From JBGAHD01 sp044226395 (lineage in GTDB: Bacteria > Pseudomonadota > Gammaproteobacteria > Xanthomonadales > Ahniellaceae), in assembly GCA_044226395.1 (NCBI GenBank), contig JBGAHD010000003.1, forward strand, positions 248,001-312,000: a stretch of 64,000 bases of DNA. The letters are read 5' to 3'. Positions 62,376 through 64,000 of this stretch are shown one piece after another. Under the pieces are notes generated by a model. It did not search any database and was not told the origin of the DNA. It worked only from the letters and a program-made list of their open reading frames with translations. Positions within the stretch are counted from its first letter, which is position 1; the number at the start of each line of letters is the position of its first letter. A program made the translations under genes and the position numbers.

Positions 62376-63514
62376 TGCGCGCGCCGGTCGTTGGCATTCT
62401 GGGGGGCGGACAGCTCGCGCGCATGCTCGCGATCGCGGGCGCGCCCTTGGGTCTGCGCTTTCGTGTCGTCGACAATGTCGCCGATGCCTGCGCGGGCCAG
62501 TTCGCGCCCTTGTTGCACGCCGATTACACGGATCTCGCCGCGCTGGAACAGTTCGCGCGCGAAGTCGACGTGGTCACTTTCGATTTTGAAAACGTGCCCG
62601 CGCAGACCGCGCATTGGCTGGCCGAGCGCGTGGCCATGTTTCCCAATCCGCGCGCGCTGGCCGTGGCTCAGGATCGCCTGGCCGAGAAGGACACCTTCCG
62701 CAAGCTCGGTCTCGACACGCCGCGCTATCGCGCCGTCGATTCGCGCGAGGAACTGGTCGCCGCCGTCGCCGAGATCGGCGTGCCCAGCATTCTCAAGACG
62801 CGACGTCTGGGCTACGACGGCAAGGGTCAGTTTCGCTTGCGTCGCGTCGAAGACATCGACGCGGCCTGGCAAGCGATCGGTGGCGTGCCCTTGATCTTGG
62901 AATCCTTCGTGCCGTTCGAGCGCGAAGTGTCGGTGATCGGCGTGCGCGCGCGCGACGGCGAATTCCGCGCGTATCCGCTGACGCAGAACTGGCATGCTGA
63001 AGGCATTCTCTCCGCGAGCCTCGCGCCCGCGCCCGAAAGCGCCTCGGTGCAAACGCTCGCGCTCGACGCCGCGCGGGCGGTCGCGCGTGAACTCGAATAT
63101 GTTGGCGTGTTCGCGCTGGAACTGTTCGTGCGCGAAGGCCGCGTGCTGGTCAACGAAATGGCCCCGCGCGTGCACAACTCCGGCCACTGGACCATCGAAG
63201 GCGCCGAAGTCAGCCAATTCGAGAATCACCTGCGTGCCGTCATGGGCCTGCCGCTGGGCGCCACCACCGCGCGCGGTCACGCCGCCATGCTCAACTGGGT
63301 CGGCGAACTGCCCGCGCGCGATCCGCTGCTGCGCGAACCCTGCGCGCATTGGCACGACTACGGCAAGTCCCCGCGCGCTGGCCGCAAGGTCGGCCACGCG
63401 ACCTTGCGTTGCGATTCACCGGCGGAACTGCGCGCGGCGCTCGCACGCGTCGGCGCCGCGCTGAGTCGCGAGGAGCAAGTCGCCGGCGTCGTCGACGCGC
63501 TCGCGCCGCGATGA
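62375..63514 (+). CDS. purK: N5-carboxyaminoimidazole ribonucleotide synthase
   Basis: 379 residues, ATP-grasp enzyme making N5-CAIR from AIR, ATP and bicarbonate. GILGGGQLARML at the N-terminus, KTRRLGYDGKGQ in the ATP site, and NEMAPRVHNSGHWT. Coupled to purE by a 1-base overlap. Confidence 0.96.
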   Translation: MRAPVVGILGGGQLARMLAIAGAPLGLRFRVVDNVADACAGQFAPLLHADYTDLAALEQFAREVDVVTFDFENVPAQTAHWLAERVAMFPNPRALAVAQDRLAEKDTFRKLGLDTPRYRAVDSREELVAAVAEIGVPSILKTRRLGYDGKGQFRLRRVEDIDAAWQAIGGVPLILESFVPFEREVSVIGVRARDGEFRAYPLTQNWHAEGILSASLAPAPESASVQTLALDAARAVARELEYVGVFALELFVREGRVLVNEMAPRVHNSGHWTIEGAEVSQFENHLRAVMGLPLGATTARGHAAMLNWVGELPARDPLLREPCAHWHDYGKSPRAGRKVGHATLRCDSPAELRAALARVGAALSREEQVAGVVDALAPR

Positions 63515-63529
63515 AGTGACGTCGCGCCC

Positions 63530-64000
63530 TCAACCCTTCGGCGGTTGAAGCGACGACGACGGCGCGCAAGTCCGACACACGAACTCCCGACGCAAGCGCT
63601 CGACCATCGCGCGCTGCCGCTCGCGCGCGGCATCGTCGAGCAATGGATCAAGCTTCGTCAGCGACATGCGCATGACGTTGCCGTTGGGGCCGTGGTCGAG
63701 TTCGGCGTAGAGCTGCAGATAGGCGGCCTGCAGCGCGACATCGCGATCGAAGACTAGACCTTCGCGATAGGCAGTCGCATAGAGCCCGATTGCGGTGAGG
63801 TCACCGCTCGCGAACATCTCGGTCATGTAACGGCGCGAGGTGTCGCGATAGAGATCGAATTCATCGGGGGCCGCGCCGTCGCGCGCAATGCCTTGCGACC
63901 AAGCGACGACGTAGGCGCTGCGCGCGTTGACATCGCCGGCTTCCGCCGCCAACCGCCAGATCTCGCGATGGGTTTTCTCGTCGACGGTTTGTCGGTACGG
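63530..64000 (-). CDS. SEL1-like repeat protein, cut by window end
   Basis: 157 codons visible, running off the right edge without a stop; the N-terminus is outside. Helical, Ala/Arg/Asp-rich with SEL1/TPR-like stretches (WRLAAEAGDVNARSAYVVAW; AIGLYATAYREGL). Ends CRTCAPSSSLQPPKG. Function unknown. Converges with purK, and a short TCAACC/GGTTGA hairpin covers its stop codon. Confidence 0.6.
   Translation of the reverse strand, partial: PYRQTVDEKTHREIWRLAAEAGDVNARSAYVVAWSQGIARDGAAPDEFDLYRDTSRRYMTEMFASGDLTAIGLYATAYREGLVFDRDVALQAAYLQLYAELDHGPNGNVMRMSLTKLDPLLDDAARERQRAMVERLRREFVCRTCAPSSSLQPPKG

Overview
The window is chromosomal DNA of high GC content from a gammaproteobacterium, most likely Xanthomonadales/Lysobacterales. 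The evidence is: petABC followed by sspA-sspB; an rmlBACD cluster followed by a bifunctional manC/xanB-type gene; several secreted S9 peptidases including a DPP5-like one; the block phoH-ybeY-corC; and very GC-rich third codon positions throughout. The genus cannot be fixed from sequence reading alone. No rRNA, tRNA, CRISPR array, prophage or intact insertion sequence was seen.

Layout. 0-2.6 kb: ispB, then a Crp/Fnr-type regulator divergent from a short-chain dehydrogenase, with a Crp-geometry palindrome between them. 2.6-5.4 kb: ssb and a dienelactone-hydrolase gene, flanked on both sides by arrays of a short TGGGTGTCC-type repeat. 5.4-8.7 kb: an alkylation-repair operon (ogt, an Fe(II)/2OG oxygenase, a degenerate paralogue of it, and an Ada-type Cys domain, all overlapping), convergent with a DJ-1/PfpI-AraC regulator. 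8.9-15 kb: secreted S8 protease, secreted isoamylase, and two small envelope proteins of unknown role. 15.2-20 kb: dTDP-L-rhamnose genes plus manC, for surface polysaccharide. 20-20.6 kb: a gene-free stretch with a cloverleaf-like composite palindrome and an AAAAGC purine tract. 21.4-27.8 kb: three tandem S9 peptidase paralogues, the middle one lacking its catalytic serine.

28-34.2 kb: a TonB-dependent receptor, a lipoprotein, PhoA and a glycerophosphodiesterase, all leftward, with a good Pho-box match at the head; this looks like an organophosphate-scavenging unit. 34.2-40.6 kb: POT peptide transporter, YbdD-CstA, and divergent DPP5; together with the S9 enzymes this suggests life on peptides. 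40.6-45.7 kb: leftward phoH-ybeY-corC-DUF4105-corA, with a histone-H1-like tail on YbeY. 45.8-49.2 kb: an ECF sigma factor and a Ser/Thr kinase, facing the other way and separating phoH from miaB. 49.3-57 kb: miaB, lytic transglycosylase, DegS-like protease, petABC, sspAB, and a DUF3301 protein. 57-60.6 kb: a Ser/Thr kinase fused to a formylglycine-enzyme-like domain, next to a double-FHA membrane protein. 60.7-64 kb: nadC and a Trm112-like gene, divergent from purE-purK, and a gene cut by the window end.

The best leads are the repeat arrays around ssb, the rearranged alkylation operon with its dead oxygenase copy, the S9 pseudoenzyme, the Pho-controlled cluster, the YbeY tail and the composite palindrome at 20.2 kb.
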